NCBI GenBank assembly: GCA_030704615.1 | Contig: CM060733.1 | Span: forward strand, 63,118,001 to 63,182,000 | Source: Takakia lepidozioides | Taxonomy: Eukaryota > Streptophyta > Takakiopsida > Takakiales > Takakiaceae | Reading direction: 5' to 3' | Length of the DNA: 64,000 bases | In this document: positions 1 to 12,700 of the stretch, piece by piece | Layout: every line of letters begins with the position of its first letter | Position numbering within the stretch: position 1 is the first letter of the stretch | Notes under the pieces: model-generated | Seen by the model: the letters and a program-made list of their open reading frames with translations, nothing else | The model's database searches: none | Told to the model about the DNA's origin: nothing | Program-made: the position numbers and the translations under genes

Positions 1-32
1 AAAGCGTCTAAGTCCCAAGCAGCCCTCTAACA
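1..32 (-). repeat. Edge of LTR-A, cut by the window
   Basis: These bases match the last 32 bases (plus-strand view) of the LTRs that end at 49737 and 56440, including the terminal CCTCTAACA. Read on the minus strand this is the TGTTAGAGG start of an LTR, so it is the first part of the 3' LTR of the minus-strand Ty3/gypsy element that follows. The rest lies outside the window. No polypurine tract is obvious next to it, so the pol-LTR link may have been rearranged. Confidence 0.75.
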
Positions 33-504
33 AATGTCTTGGTAATTGTCGTGGTAATTGTCATGATAATGGTGATAGTCGTGGAGTAAAGTCATGGAGT
101 AGATCATGGAGTAAAAGTATTTGTGTAAAATTGTTCGAGGAGAGTAGCGCATGCTTGAAATTGATAGCACGAGAGATGGCCACTTTGTCCACATTGCTTG
201 TGTCATTCTACCAAGGGGGCGCTATCGATAAACACGACATCCTCGTTAGTTTCAACCGGGCGACAGAAACCACTGACATTTTGTTCAAATATAGGCACCC
301 GGTCACTCAGGAGGTCCTTGAGAGGCCAGTTAGAGTTCCTTCTTCTTGGGCGAGGGGACCATAGGTCTTGCATGCTAGAGTAGACATGTTTCGACTCGCC
401 GACACTCATGGCACATACATTTTCATTCAGAAATCAAGCAGCTTCCCTGTGCCATATGGGGAATATACATGCTTGGATAATCTTCTGTTAAGGTTTTTTG
501 CAAT
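33..504. other. Simple-sequence tract and unassigned retroelement flank
   Basis: The first 110 bases are built of short degenerate repeats (ggtaattgtc, catggagta). The rest would correspond to the end of the minus-strand integrase region, but no clear frame remains. A plus-strand reading at about 131-480 looks protein-like but matches nothing I know. No gene is claimed. Confidence 0.4.
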
Positions 505-723
505 TCACTGCCAGTATGCTGGGACGTGTCCTTTGTCGTATGGATTGCTGTTTGCACAAAGTGCAGTATGCAAATGCTGGAATGTGCAGTAGGCGTCTAA
601 CCCCTCCAGCATCTCGAGTCGTTCTTTCAGGGACTCGGATGTCGCCAATCTCTCGGTGATGGCTAGTCGCAATGAGGGAATCTCTGTTTCGATGGGCATA
701 ATGGACTCCACCCCGTAAACCAA
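505..723 (-). pseudogene. Ty3/gypsy integrase, C-terminal fragment
   Basis: The frame opens with VYGVESIMPIETEIPSLR, which corresponds to the conserved plant Ty3/gypsy stretch after the integrase catalytic core (usually LVYGxEAVLPxEIxxPSLR). It directly continues the core domain at 747-1184 but in another frame, so a frameshift separates them. The last 20 or so residues lose family resemblance. It is a dead fragment of the minus-strand element's pol. Confidence 0.6.
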
Positions 724-746
724 TGAAAAGGGGGTGTGTCGAGTGG

Positions 747-1184
747 TTACCTTATGTGTACTGCCAACTTGGTGTCCCAGTCTCGCTTGTGCTCCCTAAT
801 TGTTTGGGAGAGGATGTTGCACAAGGTTTGATTGGTGCGCTCTACTTGACCACTTGTCTGAGGGTGATAGGGGGTAGCCTTGTGATGCTTGATGGAGAAT
901 GCTGCCATCATTTCTTCGATGACGTCGTTAATAAAGTGAGAGCCCCTGTCACTCACTATCTCCTTGGGGCATCCGAATTGGGAAATAATATTTTCATAAA
1001 TGAAAGAAGCGGTTACCTGCGCGTTGGCCTTCTTGACTGCCTTGTCCTCTGCCCACTTGGTCAGATACTCGGTGGCTACGATGATGTAGCGATTTTGTCG
1101 ACTTGAAGCGAGGTGCACTTCCCCTACATAGTCGATTCCCCACTTCTCAAACGGAGCAAGGGGGAGAGTAGGAACTAACGGCAT
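747..1184 (-). pseudogene. Ty3/gypsy integrase catalytic core
   Basis: Integrase joins retroelement cDNA to host DNA. Visible core landmarks are WGIDYVG (first Asp), VSDRGSHFI (second Asp) and the end TPYHPQTSGQVERTN with the catalytic Glu, so the D,D-35-E residues are all present. The frame is about 145 residues. It is separated by frameshifts from the zinc-binding part (1203-1697) and the C-terminal part (505-723). All five pieces lie collinearly on the minus strand, as one decayed pol. Confidence 0.9.
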
Positions 1185-1202
1185 TCCAAGCCTGTTATCC
1201 CT

Positions 1203-1697
1203 TTAGGCGTACCTCTGGCAAGAGTCGCATTTTCGCACATGTATGTGCGCATCTTTGAACATGGAGGGCCAGTAATATCCTGCCCTCAAAGCCTTTTGGA
1301 CCGTGAGTCGCCCTGCAAAGTGTCCTCCGCACATGCTGTCATGAGCTGACTCTAAAATCTGGGGAACCTCCTCTGGAGTGATGCATCGCCTCAAGAGTCC
1401 ATCCAATCCCCTCCTGTAAAGTTGCCCTCCCACAAGGGCAAACTTCATATTGCGCAATCGAAGTCGTCTTCGTGCGTGTCGATCCATTCCTGGTGGAAAT
1501 TCCAGGGTGCTAAGTAACTGAGCAATGTACTCGTACCAAGGAGGAACCGTCTCAATCGAGAATAAGAAGGCATAAATCATCGTCAATAGGCTCGTCCCCC
1601 ATCTTCTCTGACAATCGCGAGAGATGGTCGGCCTGGGCGTTAAGCCCCTGGTTTGTAAACTACCTTGTAGTCGAATTCCTGAAGTAAAATGACCCAT
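1203..1697 (-). pseudogene. Ty3/gypsy integrase zinc-binding (HHCC) region and RNase H tail
   Basis: The last 70 residues read HDSMCGGHFAGRLTVQKALR, then GYYWPSMFKDAHIHVRKCDSCQRYA: the H-H-C-C integrase zinc finger of Ty3/gypsy elements. The preceding part is the linker after RNase H (WYEYIAQLLSTLEFPPG region). It overlaps the upstream RT/RNase H ORF by about 58 bases in a different frame, so the reading frame has shifted within the linker. Confidence 0.82.
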
Positions 1698-2695
1698 CTT
1701 GCTATTCTCCCTGTCAGGTCAGGTTTGTTGATCAAGTATCGCAATGCCATGTGATCAACAAAAAATGTAAATGGGGTCTCCAATAAATAATGCCGATACT
1801 TTTTTACGGCAAAAATCATTCCCAGAGCCTCTCGCTCCATGGTATTGTACCTAGTCTCAGCGAATGTCAGCAGTCGACTGGCGAAAGATATCGGATGATC
1901 ATGGCCATCAGCGTCTGGTTGGCAAAGGGCACATCCTACTGCCACTGCTGAAGCATCAACACAAACATGAAAAGACGTGTTCCAATCCGGAGCTGCCAAG
2001 ACTGGTGCAGACACCAACCGTTCCTTGAGCATTTCAAAAGACTCCTGACACCCTGCATCCCAGGAGAATACCTGGTTCTTTTTCAATAGTCGAGTCAGAG
2101 GTAATGCATCTGCTGCATACTTGTCCATAAATTTCCTATACCACCCTGTGTGGCCAAGGAATCCCTTCACTTTGGACGACGTCTCTAGTGCGGGAAGTTC
2201 GACGATGGTGCTTACTTTTGCTGGGTCTGTCGCCACACCGTCTTTGGATACTATGTGTCCCAGTAGCAGTCCATGTGTGACTGTGAATACGCACTTCATT
2301 GGATTGAGAGATATCCCATTTTCTCTGCACCGGATGAAGCATTCTTGTAGTGCCACAACGTGATCCTTCGCATCCCCGTTGCAACAAAAGTCATCTAAGA
2401 AAATGACTAGATTCTTTCTCACAATGTCCGAGAAAACATACATCATGACCCTCTGAAAGGTCAGGGGTGCGTTGCACAAGCCAAAGGGCATCCTTGTGTA
2501 GGCAAATGTTCCCCAGGGTGAGGTGAATGTGGTCTTCAACACATCTTTCGGGTCGATCAACACTTGATTGTAGCCCGAGAATCCATCCATGAAAGAGTAG
2601 AGTTCCTTCCCTGCTACTTCTTCCACTAATGTGTCTATAAACGGCAAGGGAAAATGATCCTTGTGCGTTACCTTGTTAAGGGGGCGGAAGTCCAC
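1640..2695 (-). pseudogene. Ty3/gypsy reverse transcriptase and RNase H
   Basis: This 351-residue frame holds the RT palm and RNase H. MDFRPLNKVTHKDHFPLPFID is followed by SFMDGFSGYNQV (first catalytic Asp), MPFGLCNAPLTFQRVM and VIFLDDF (the FLDD version of YxDD). The RT connection GFLGHTGWYRKFM follows. RNase H starts at FHVCVDASAVAVGCAL and contains MEREALGMIFAVKKYRHYL and FFVDHMALRYL. Catalytic residues look intact although the element as a whole is frameshifted. The RNA-to-cDNA copying role is known for the family. The sequence resembles the second element at 56.7-57.8 kb. Confidence 0.93.
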
Positions 2696-3003
2696 ACATA
2701 CCCTTAATCCTCCGTTCTTTTTTCCGAACGATCACCATGAGGGACACCCAGGCTGATGTCTCCACTGGAAAGATAAACTCAGCGGCTAGCAGTTTTTTGA
2801 TTTCTGCTTTGATGAGAAGAGCCAGATTGGGATTCACCCTCCTTTCTCGCTGCCGTCGGGTGTAGCTCCCGGAATCAGGGGAATAGAGTGCATGGCCACA
2901 TAAGAGGGCACCCCTTTCAACTCGGTGTAGGACCATGCGAAGATGTCTCTAAATTCTTTGAACAAGGCCTGATACTCTGCTGCCTATTCTACTGTCAAAT
3001 GGG
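2676..3003 (-). pseudogene. Ty3/gypsy RT N-terminus (frameshifted)
   Basis: At about 2860-2975 the minus strand reads FKEFRDIFAWSYTELKGVP, the hallmark start of plant Ty3/gypsy RT. It then slips frame into NPNLALLIKAEIKKLLAAEF and VETSAWVSLMVIVRKKE (2676-2936), which lead into the main RT frame. A stop also precedes the first stretch. The same FAWSY..LKGIP block occurs at 59.2 kb in the other element, which supports a common Tat/Ogre-like lineage. Confidence 0.8.
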
Positions 3004-3586
3004 ATCCAATCTTCACCATCTTGGGTGATTCTTCTCCCACCGCCATATCGACCAATTGCGTTGTTGGCTCGGCTGTGAAGGTTGTTGTTCAAACCTTGAT
3101 CCGTTTGACCCTTGTTGTAAATATGGAATGTAGGGGGCACTATGTTTCATCACATCCCTTTCTAGGTCGGCCTCCTCTACAATTCTCATTTCAATGACGC
3201 TGCCCCAATCATTCACATTGGCGGTAACAATGTCGACACCATCCATGGCACCTAGTTCTCGCCCGCCTGTTACCGAGGCGGAGGTTACTGTGCCATTGGG
3301 GAGAGCCACACGGGCAACACCATTACCTGCTGCCAAGGCTACGACAACTAGTGTGCTGCTGGGGGCGGCCACATCTGTGTGCCAGGCTCCATTATTCTCA
3401 GCTACCATGATTGCGACACCGGAGGTGCGACCTGCTGCAGTGTTCAGACCCAGTGGCTAAGGGCACCTGCACTTGCATCCACTGCAAGAACTCCTATGGT
3501 TGGCTGGTCATCACCTAGCCTCACCATAGAAGAAACACTGGTGGTCTTGATGGTCATCACTCCAGCCTCACCACCGACAGCATACT
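3004..3586 (-). other. Unassigned region upstream of RT
   Basis: If the element were complete, protease and gag would lie here. A minus-strand reading at 3013-3408 (131 residues, Val/Ala-rich, ending in a Gln/Ser-rich stretch) is open, but I see no DTG/DSG protease motif or zinc knuckle. It may be degraded gag/protease or unrelated sequence. Confidence 0.3.
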
Positions 3587-4465
3587 CTATGATTGACCGG
3601 TGATCAAATCCGGCCTAATCCCTATGAAAGCAAGCGCCCACACAAAACCAACATTGCGCACAGTCAAGCATGCAGGTGTGTGGGGGGGGGGGGTCCAAAC
3701 ACAAGAAATCAAAACATCAACACCCCCACACCAAAATCCCTCCGCACTGCTGCTCCTGCAGAATACCCCAGCCCAAAAACCCGGATTGATTATGTAGCCT
3801 CCGCCTATGTAGGCCTTAGCAACTATAACTACAAAGTAATGAAAATAGTAAAGAGACGGAGGGGAAGAAAAGAGGCCCGACCAAGCAAGATCTAATCCTG
3901 TCAACTGCCAGACTTCTCTCAAAGTGCCTCGCTCTGCAAGATGGTAAGGTGTAGGAGGTATATCTATGTCTAGAAACCTACCACTAACCTTATCCCAAGC
4001 TACAGTAGCCCTCTCTAACCAGCCCTCCTCTTCTCTCTGCCAGATAGAGACAAAGTAATATTTCCCTATCTCCCGCTCACTGACTAAAGAAAATAAAGGT
4101 AGGGTCTGACAGTCTCTCAACTCGAAAGCTTTGAGACGGTTGCGGGTGTCCTCGTTGCGAAGGACTGCATCTCCTTCAAGTAGAACAAACTGTTCGTTGC
4201 TAATGAACCCCCGCTCGTGGTTGCCTCGTGCAGAGCGTGTCCGACTGCAACCACGTCTGATTGCAAAAATTTGTGTAGCTCCTCCTCCTCTGCTCCAGTA
4301 CACGACGGCCTTGTAGCTGAACACCTTGGTCCCCGGGACTGTCTTTGGCTGTGTCCCCAACCTAGCCTTCACCCACTCTGGTGTGTCGCCTACAGCTGCA
4401 GAGCTGCTCTCTCTAGCAGCACTCTGCCCATTGTCTGACTCACAGTATGCCATTAGAGCCTCCAA
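3587..4465 (-). CDS. Hypothetical ORF, 292 residues
   Basis: A long minus-strand ORF just upstream of the retroelement. The first 170 residues look like a soluble, charged protein (GDTPEWVKARLGTQPKTVPG, then EREIGKYYFVSIWQREEEGW). The last 110 residues turn hydrophobic and Gly/Pro-rich, over a G/C-homopolymer stretch near 3680, and may be read-through intron or non-coding DNA. I do not recognise a family. It could be an exon of a host gene or a domesticated or transposon ORF. The start is the first ATG of the open frame; no promoter or splice evidence fixes it. Confidence 0.35.
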   Translation of the reverse strand: MEALMAYCESDNGQSAARESSSAAVGDTPEWVKARLGTQPKTVPGTKVFSYKAVVYWSRGGGATQIFAIRRGCSRTRSARGNHERGFISNEQFVLLEGDAVLRNEDTRNRLKAFELRDCQTLPLFSLVSEREIGKYYFVSIWQREEEGWLERATVAWDKVSGRFLDIDIPPTPYHLAERGTLREVWQLTGLDLAWSGLFSSPPSLYYFHYFVVIVAKAYIGGGYIINPGFWAGVFCRSSSAEGFWCGGVDVLISCVWTPPPHTPACLTVRNVGFVWALAFIGIRPDLITGQS

Positions 4466-7400
4466 TTGGCTCCCACTTAGTCAGTTTGTGTGCCTTGGGA
4501 AACATAAATATTTTCCCCAACCACTTGAAGACTCAGTGAAGATATCAACCCCGCAATGACATCCTCATCTCCTCCAGCCATGCATCATTGGCATACAAAA
4601 TTTTCCAGTACCATACAGGCCAATTCTCCGTAGCAGTGTACTAGGATTGCATTTGGCCAATTTCAGCACCGACACCATTTTATTTTTCAAAAAAAATCCA
4701 TAGATTTTTGGTTGGGTCTAGGTAGGTAGATCTCCCTTTTCTGCAACTCCCTGCCCATTTTTTGGGTCAAATGGCCTTGGTATGCCAAAGTTATGGCCAA
4801 ACAAGCAATGTATAATTTAAATTAGATCAAAACAAGGTTCCAAATGTATTTCTTTTTTTCCAAATGGATGAATAATTTTGGGCGTACCCTACATATTCCC
4901 CAACAAATAAACACCGTTCCTAGCTGGTTCCTTGTTCCTGTATATGTGCCCAAAGTTCTAAATTGGTACCAGAGGCTCTTACATATGGTTCAACATATTC
5001 AAGCATATCCGACTGGCATCACTCGTCTCTGTGGCAAACGCAACCCGCCAGTCCCCCGCATACAATCTCGTCAGCTCAACTTGAGCAACAGACCGTTCTC
5101 GCAATGCGTGGACGTCAACCATGTGCAGGCACCATGGCAGCTCCAAAACCATGGGCGGCCCAGGAAGACGACGTCTCCTCACCTAATGAGAACGTTGACA
5201 GTACCCGGGGATTCCAGCAGGACGGACATGGCTATACCTTGGGAATTACAATGAATGGCAGGTTGAAGCCCTTTGGCAGCGGCTAGAGAGTGTTTCTGTG
5301 GTAAAGAACTTGGCAAATTGGCAGTTTGAGCCGACCAACCTTCATCTTTCTCTCAGGCCCGTACCTTTCAATCCCACTGCTGCAAATCCGAAGGAGGTAC
5401 CCCAACAACCCGCCCGGTGAGTGTCTAATCTTTTCAACACCACCGCCACCAACACAGCTCACAGTGCAGCTACGGCAGATGTGAGCCATCGAGTGGGCCT
5501 TGCTGCAAATGGCTTGCCTGTAAGCTAGGTACTACTCCGCCCTGTCCTCCCTGTCCCAGCTGGCAGCACTCTTGAGTTCAACTTAGGCAGACACACTGAA
5601 TTTGGCTCCCCGTACAGACTGAATGCAACTCGGATCTTCAACACATGGGTAGGTTACAACTTCCACTCAACAGTAGGCTGTGACCCGACCCAATTTTCGA
5701 TCACCAATTCCGTGACCTAGCATTCTTGTTCTGTTTGAATCATCGCACACTATAGATGAAGCAATGATTGTGGCTCTGTAATACGCACTCATCTAGATAA
5801 CCAGTCAGAGATGGAAATATGGGTCAGAACGATTAACAAACGCAACAATTTGTTCATCAAGTAACCCAGTCTGCAGCTCTCCAGCACTGCGCATTCTTCC
5901 TTCTCCCATCCACAAACAATGTTGTGGGTCCCTGGCTAGCGGCACACGATCTACTCCGCTCATTGATCCAAAATAATGACGAGCCTTTGGTGTTGCGTGA
6001 ACCCGCTACCACCCCGGGCATGCCACTCCTCGACCCCTGCTATTGCACTTTTACACATGTTGTGCACTTGCGAAGTAGAAAGTAGACCTATCAGCTTAAA
6101 AAGCACTTGCTGATCACGCTTATGTCAACTTCCTGGCCTGTCACGAGGAATGGGAGTCCATTTCAGACTTGCAGACTATCCTTAGCATCCCTCATCATAG
6201 TCTACACTTGTACACCAACCTGCAACTGCCATGACTTCCAGTTCACAATTTGTTATCTTGCTCAACCGAAATCTTCACGGTCTAGGAAGCTGACTCTCCT
6301 CACTGTAGCAGCACATTGCATCACCAAATCCTGTTGCCGTGTCGTTGGTTGTGTTGATCAGCTCTACATCAAGAGACACCTTGTTCGGAGCGTTCACTAT
6401 CGCACAGATGGAAGGTCGCACTACCGAGAGAGCCCAACCTCAAGAAACCCTCTTCCAGGTCCTTCATTCTTCGAAACCCAATTGCAAAATCCAAAATGAA
6501 GATGGATCAGATTTATGAAACATACAGTGAAGCTGACCAGTTTCTTTTCCCGATCTCCATCTTCACACTTTCTACCTAGACATTACCCTTAGACAGGTTA
6601 TCCATTAAAGTCAGCCGCGATGTGGCCCTTTTGTGATACCTCTTTTTACCGTGGCTCCCTTGCCATCCTCATGCTTGTGCTGCCACTTCTCAAGCGTCTA
6701 GAAAGAAAGTGAAGTCTCCACAAGCTGACTCTCAAACCTCATCAACGGGTCGTTTCTTGGTAGCAGCCAGTGCCAGTGCTCGAGTTTCCCCACGTCCACT
6801 CTTAAACAACCGCTCCAGCTGCTATTGCCTATCGCCATGCCATGTGAATCTACAGACTTGTAGAATATGGATCTATATAATAATATTGCTCCGTATAACT
6901 CAGCATGTGTAGACGATGGCCTATATCTGTAGATACCATTGCAAAACTAATAGTAACTATCTCATCACCAGAAGACATTCTGGCTGTCAGTCATGCTTCA
7001 AACCTTATTTCAAGACATAGTACTAAAACAAAGAATTTATCTAGCATAGCACTACAAAGCTAGATAGACATCTCTCTCGAGTGATTGAAAACCAAACTTA
7101 TAATGTCATGACAGACAAACACAAAATACAATCACTCATTAAAATAGGTCGAGCCAGGGGCACCCCAAGCTATGGGGACTCCACCCCACAACATCCTACT
7201 CTCATCGGTGCACTCACACACTCGCACAAAGAGCTCGTGGTCGTGCAGGCTCGAGAGAGATGAGACGCACGACCGACGAGAGAGAAGATAAGATCTTCAA
7301 GATGTCAAGTTTAGATCTTGACATCTGGTTTAGCACTTGAACTAATTCCAAGTATTAAATACAAATAACTATATTTATTCTAGTTAGTTTCACACTGTGC

Positions 7401-7700
7401 TTAATTTAACTTGACAGATTACATCAAACAACTCCCACAAAGGCAACGACGTGCAACTGGAGCAAGTGATGCAAATTGACACCAAGACTCTGCGCTATGT
7501 AAACCACATGGAGGTGGAAATGTTAATGGGATATCCAGAAAATTACACCCATCATGTGCAAGTAAAGGGAGCGGACAATTACTTAAATGATCTCATTACA
7601 AACAGGTACGTAAATATTTTTAGCTTATGACCAGCATAGTGTATCTGCGTGGTTTTGTGGAAGGAAAGAATGTGAATTATTTATGATGCAGGAGAGGCCA
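4466..7700. other. Long stretch with no supportable gene
   Basis: AT-rich, with only short open frames on both strands. The longest (4844-5254 and 4963-5286, plus strand, overlapping in two frames) show no known motif and no convincing splice partners. I see no RNA gene, tandem array or element end. Confidence 0.5.
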
Positions 7701-7702
7701 AT

Positions 7703-8094
7703 TTACAATTGCTCCATTGGAACATCACTAATGACTTCGGTCGTTAATGTCATCCATTGATTGTACCACATTGATAAAAAGTGGCTGGAGTTTGCAGCCG
7801 ACCCCATAAACCTTTGGTTGGGTCTCAGCCTTGATGGTGTCAATCCTTCCAGTGATAAATCAAACAAGTGGTCAACATGGCTTGTATATATGGGCATAGC
7901 GCTGGGCACTTACATGGGATGGTGAGGTAGCAACATGGTAGTAGCCATGATAGTAGAGTGGTGTGGTCGGGCGGTCTCCCTTGGTAAGTTCCGCCATTGA
8001 TGAGAAAAAACCACTGCATCTGGGCGTATGTCATGAGAGTTGGTGGACTTGCAATAATATATTGCATGGTTGTATCAGGTAATCCGCAGCCCAT
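7703..8094 (-). pseudogene. LINE (non-LTR retrotransposon) ORF fragment
   Basis: The minus-strand frame reads QWFFLINGGTYQGRPPDHTT, then WLLPCCYLTIPCKCPALCP. This is clearly homologous to the tail of the LINE ORF at 41.6-42.2 kb (RWFTIINVGTFQGRPLDHTV, WLLPCTCTRIPCSCPARLCP). The frame breaks near 7850-7909. Only the extreme C-terminal end after the RNase H and zinc-finger region is left, as expected for a dead copy. It lies downstream (3') of the TIFY gene. Confidence 0.72.
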
Positions 8095-8228
8095 GTGTTA
8101 TATGATATAGGCATTGGCCAGGTGTTCCAAGCTTGTGGGGATTGGGTGCATAGTGGGGATGGGTTTGTTACAACTACTGGAGGGTTAGAACTCGTTTTTC
8201 ACATCGTGAGTGCAATTTCTTAACGACT

Positions 8229-8378
8229 CTCATATCAGGGACAAATTTGACACACTCCTCATTTTCATTTTCGGGTAGCTCATATCAGGGACAAATTTGC
8301 CACACTCTTCATTTTCATTTTCGGGGAGCTCATATCAGGGACAAATTTGCCACACTCTTCATTTTCATTTTCAGGGAG
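8229..8378. repeat. Three tandem copies of a 50-bp unit
   Basis: Copies start at 8229, 8279 and 8329 with CTCATATCAGGGACAAATTT. They are almost identical through CATTTTCATTTTCGGG; the third diverges at its end. The exact 50-bp spacing and low divergence suggest a recent expansion. Open frames over it are by-products of the repeat. Confidence 0.93.
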
Positions 8379-9770
8379 AAGCGCCAAAGATGGTGCGAGG
8401 GACATGACACTTTGAGTAGCGTCGCGTTCAAAAGGAATACACTGAGATACAGATATAAACCTCAATTTCTTAGTTCTCTCCATCTATCAACTCCCTAGTT
8501 CTCTCTAACAAGGTTGAAGAGGTAGGTAGGTAGAGTGACCATTTTAGCCTGTCAAGTTAATAAGGGCTCAATTGATTTGACGATGTAGGCCTATTTTAGG
8601 CAATGGACGACATAAATAGACAATTGACAACCTAAATAGAAACAATCTATGGGCTCGATTCATCCTAAAACCGAGGATGTCAGGTGGCTGGTGTAATTAG
8701 GGACAACCGGTAACTTGGCTCCTCGCACCTGCTACCTAATACACTGTGGACTGGATTGTACCATTGTAAAGTATGATTTTCTTGGGCTGATTTTCTTGAT
8801 GTACAAGCAGTGTCCAGTACAGTGTGAAGGAAGGTCTATACATGGGATGAAGCAGTTTTGTTGGTCCTCTACGTAATCGGTACAAGCAAGACATTGATCT
8901 TTAGAACTACATCCCCCCCCCCCAAAAAAAAAGTATCATCTTTCCCTGAAGAAAGTAGAATCAGGAGTCGGCTGAAAAATTGTCATCACGAACCTCTGCA
9001 TCACTTACATAGGAGCGCTGCACAGATGCTTGCTGAGAATGCCAATTTTTTTTGAGAAGCCATCCATCAACTGGCACAATGGAAAACCATCCAGGTCATG
9101 GCACCAAAGCTTCAGATTTCAAAACCATATTGGACATTTCACATCACAGCCAAAGGTAATCACAAAAAGTTCCCCTACAAGTGTCTGAGCATTCTCTATC
9201 ATTCCTGGTGGAAGCTTTTCACAAAACCTTAAAGTGGAACTCCTTCTATGATACAACGAAGGCAACCAAATCTGCCCCATCATTTCCAATGATCATGTTC
9301 CCAGTCTGGCAATCAAAGTCGAAAAGAGACAAGCCACCTTGCCGTCCAACACCAATCTAACAGTACTTCTATGAGACTCCAACCAGAGTATCAGACTGCA
9401 GCCAGCTTACAAAAGAACTATTCCACCTCTGCACAGCAGCCATAGAACCCATTGAGTATGACAGTTAGGAACAGGTAAGAGTGATATACATCATGCTATG
9501 TCTGATAACTTCCCGACACTCTTCCTAGTTCAAACTGAAGTTGTGAGGGCTCTCCTTTCAGAAAGACAGACTTTGACTGAAAGCGTCCCAATGCTGTCAA
9601 CTGAGAGTGACATGACAGTTGCCATGAGGTACCTTTGTCATTTTTGTACTCAATTGTGGATTGTAGGGCCCAGGGGGGCAGTGAAGATGTAAAGGAAGAA
9701 TGGCATTTACCTGCTGGAGCCTGCTCCTTCAGCAGTTAGATAGGCAGAGGTGAATGGAGAAAGAGGTAAG
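8379..9770. other. No supportable gene; 3' flank of the TIFY gene
   Basis: I looked on the minus strand for a further TIFY-gene exon carrying a Jas motif (basic, R-F-L-x-K-R-K type) and did not find one. A C10/A9 run lies at about 8912-8930. Short frames on both strands have no recognisable content. Confidence 0.45.
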
Positions 9771-12700
9771 TCACATGGGACGACCTGTGCCAATGCCCGA
9801 TTGTGCAAGTCCCCGCAGCAACGTTTGCACCTCAGACGAAAGAGCCAGGCTCCCTCCCCCATTCACTGATGCTCCTCTACTCTGAACAGTCTTCTCTCTT
9901 TCCCTCTCTAATGCAGATAGCGAACCCTCACTTGCTGAGTTCGGTACACTTGCTGTGGGTCGGGGTGAGTACGTCGTGGACCATGACCTTCCATTTGACC
10001 CGGCCAAGGCCATGATAGCATCCGCCTGCACAGATAGAATTGCAATCTCAACCGTGAGAATCAATTCCTCTTATGCCACACTTCTGACTGCATTACTTTC
10101 CGATAAACAGAGCAAAAACGTTGGTGACTGTTGGCTGGGCAACAGGTAAAGTGGTTTTTACTTGAGACCTCAACTTCACATAATAAGACCATTGTACATC
10201 TCCCCCCTAGACTATTATGATCAACACCAATGTACTCACCTCAGTAAATGAAATGGCTTGAGTTACAATTGATCACTGCAATTCTGTCTAAACTTAAACA
10301 GCTGTAATACAACAATAGACACTTCTTTAACCGTGCGCTCAATTCAGACACTAGAAAGCCGCACATGTAACTTTCCTCTCAATCTCTTCCTCCTGCCAAA
10401 ATCCACGGGGCATCCAATACCAACCAGAAGGGGCTGCCCCCTTAGCTTCACAAACTAGCTGCCAGGAACAAAGTGACTTACCAACTTCATCGTCACCTAG
10501 TGTCCAAAATTCTATGCAATAGTATCCCTTCAGAATTCTGAATACTGAAGGAATACTTCAGATTGCTTAGGGTAAGCAAATCTCTGAGTGCTGTAGTGGA
10601 AGGACCACAAATAGGCTTGTCTCCTCAAACCCATCAAATAAGCCTCTCACAAAGTGGTGGTCCTAAAGGCAATGCAGTACCAGTGTCACCTTGTGCAGCT
10701 CTATTCACCAGGAGAAGAAGCACAGAGCCCTGTTCTATGCCTTGACTTTGCCCCAACCAAACCACAGCCAACTCATAATCTGCATAGTTGCATCTTTCTC
10801 ACTTTGCTCCTCTCACAAAGTGCCAATCCTTAAGGCAATGCCGTTAAGGTTTCACCTTCTGCAGCACTACTGGCAAATATGAACAAAAGGAGAAAGCACA
10901 GGGTCCTGTTCCTTGCCTTCACTTTGCCCCAGCTCACTCATAATCGGTTTGTATTGTATCTTTCTTTCTCAAATCTCCAGTATCAATGGATGGATATGAG
11001 CAGTCTCTTCAAAGAAATTCAGGACAGCCAGACACAACGTCACATTTTTTGTAAGGGAGCCCTTACTCAGCTTTTTTCTCCCTTGTCATTCCTCCGGTCT
11101 TTGTCTTTGGGTTATACACTGTCCTTGGGGACTAGCGTCAGGACAAATTACTCTGCACCTCTGCTTCTCCATCTCTCTCACACAGCCACATTTCCACTAA
11201 TGGATTGGATGCTTCACCTTGTCAGGAGGTACATCGTCCAATACATGCGCCTGCCCTCCATAAAAAATGGTAAGCTGTCGGCTGGCTGGTGCAGTACCCT
11301 GGCGACTGCAGAAATAAGTGCATAAGAAAAGTGTTACACTGCAAAACTTCTAGATACCTTCCCAGCAATAAGTGAGGTGTTACAAGAACAGAAACTCGCC
11401 ATCTTCATATACCGGAGCGTAAACCATCGCTCTTGCCACTGCGGATCTCTGCCGAGGCCTAGTGATTGCACAACTTCAAGTTCCGACTTGTACAAAACCC
11501 CAAACATCTATGACACATGATGAAGTTACTGCCTCATAAAAAACTAAACCACGCCCTTCTTTCCACTAACTATCTAGGTCACAGTTAATGCTGAACATGT
11601 CGCACTTGAGAAAGAATTGCCTTCCCGCTCGGAGACCTCTGGCTGAGGTCGATTATTTGCTGTTCACACAGCCTTGAAGACCACAACAACGATGTCTAAC
11701 AACCACAACATCAATCCAGCATATTCAACCTAGTATGGAGTGCATGCCCGGCTATGACCTGAGACCCTGCCAAAGCTACAAGACTCTATGTGGCAAGGAG
11801 CCTCACATGTAAGGGGAAATTTGTCGTGGAAATTTGAGGATAGTCGACCACAGCATCCAACAATTCAAAGGATGGAAATGAGTGACCTTACCAAGAGGGC
11901 AACATTGAATCAGAACCAGCACTATGAGCAGAAATCTTTGGTCGCCGAGGTGTAAGGGGTGGACAACTTGATCCACCAGGAGTTGGGGCAGCCGTGCTGT
12001 TGAGAAGAGCTACTAAGGGTGACCCTGTCAATCCAGTGCGAGAACCTTCATCCGCGGCGGGCCGAGCAATGAGAGGTGGTGTGGCCATAGTGTTCTCCCT
12101 TGAAGCTACGACAGATAGCCTTTCTGTCCTTTCTGCACAAGCACCAAGGTGGCTGAGGCGGGGCATTGCTAGCCCTGTATTACAGTGCAAAGGCATATGA
12201 CCCTCCACTTTCTTGGGGGTTCGATTGGACAGTTCTGGCTTGCAAGTTTGCTGCAGCCATGGCAGACCATTTGATGAAGGTCGCGGAGGTTGCATGGACA
12301 GGCGTAGATCATCCAGAGATGGTGCAGCGTCTCCAGAATCCACTCGTCTATGAAATCTCTGCTGTTCAAACCGAGTAACCTGGAAAGCAGTTGTTCTAGA
12401 ATGAGAATTGCACAACCACCCAGTAGGAAGTCTGTCATCAACAAGACCATGTGTAGTCCACCACCAGCTGTAGTGAATAAATTCTTGGCACTCAATCCAG
12501 GCTTGTGGGAGCGAACCTGCAAAGTCTAATGCAACATTGAGTCTATACCAATCAATTAGGCTGAACATCCATAACTTGCACTGAACTAGGTAAGCCTAAG
12601 GAGATTTGGTACAGAAATCTTTTCTCGATACCTTCAGGGGCCGGGAGTTCTCAATGGCCTCCACACTCATTTGAAGGCGCTCCTGTAAAGACTCCCTGCC

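Noticed and set aside
131-592. Plus-strand frames with protein-like stretches (FNRATETTDILFKYRHPVTQ, RLADTHGTYIFIQKSS)
   Set aside because: They are short, broken and opposite to the Ty3/gypsy pol. No known motif or splice partner, so not called as a gene.
8229-8378. Possible CRISPR-like array
   Set aside because: Contiguous 50-bp tandem units without unique spacers, in a eukaryotic nuclear context.
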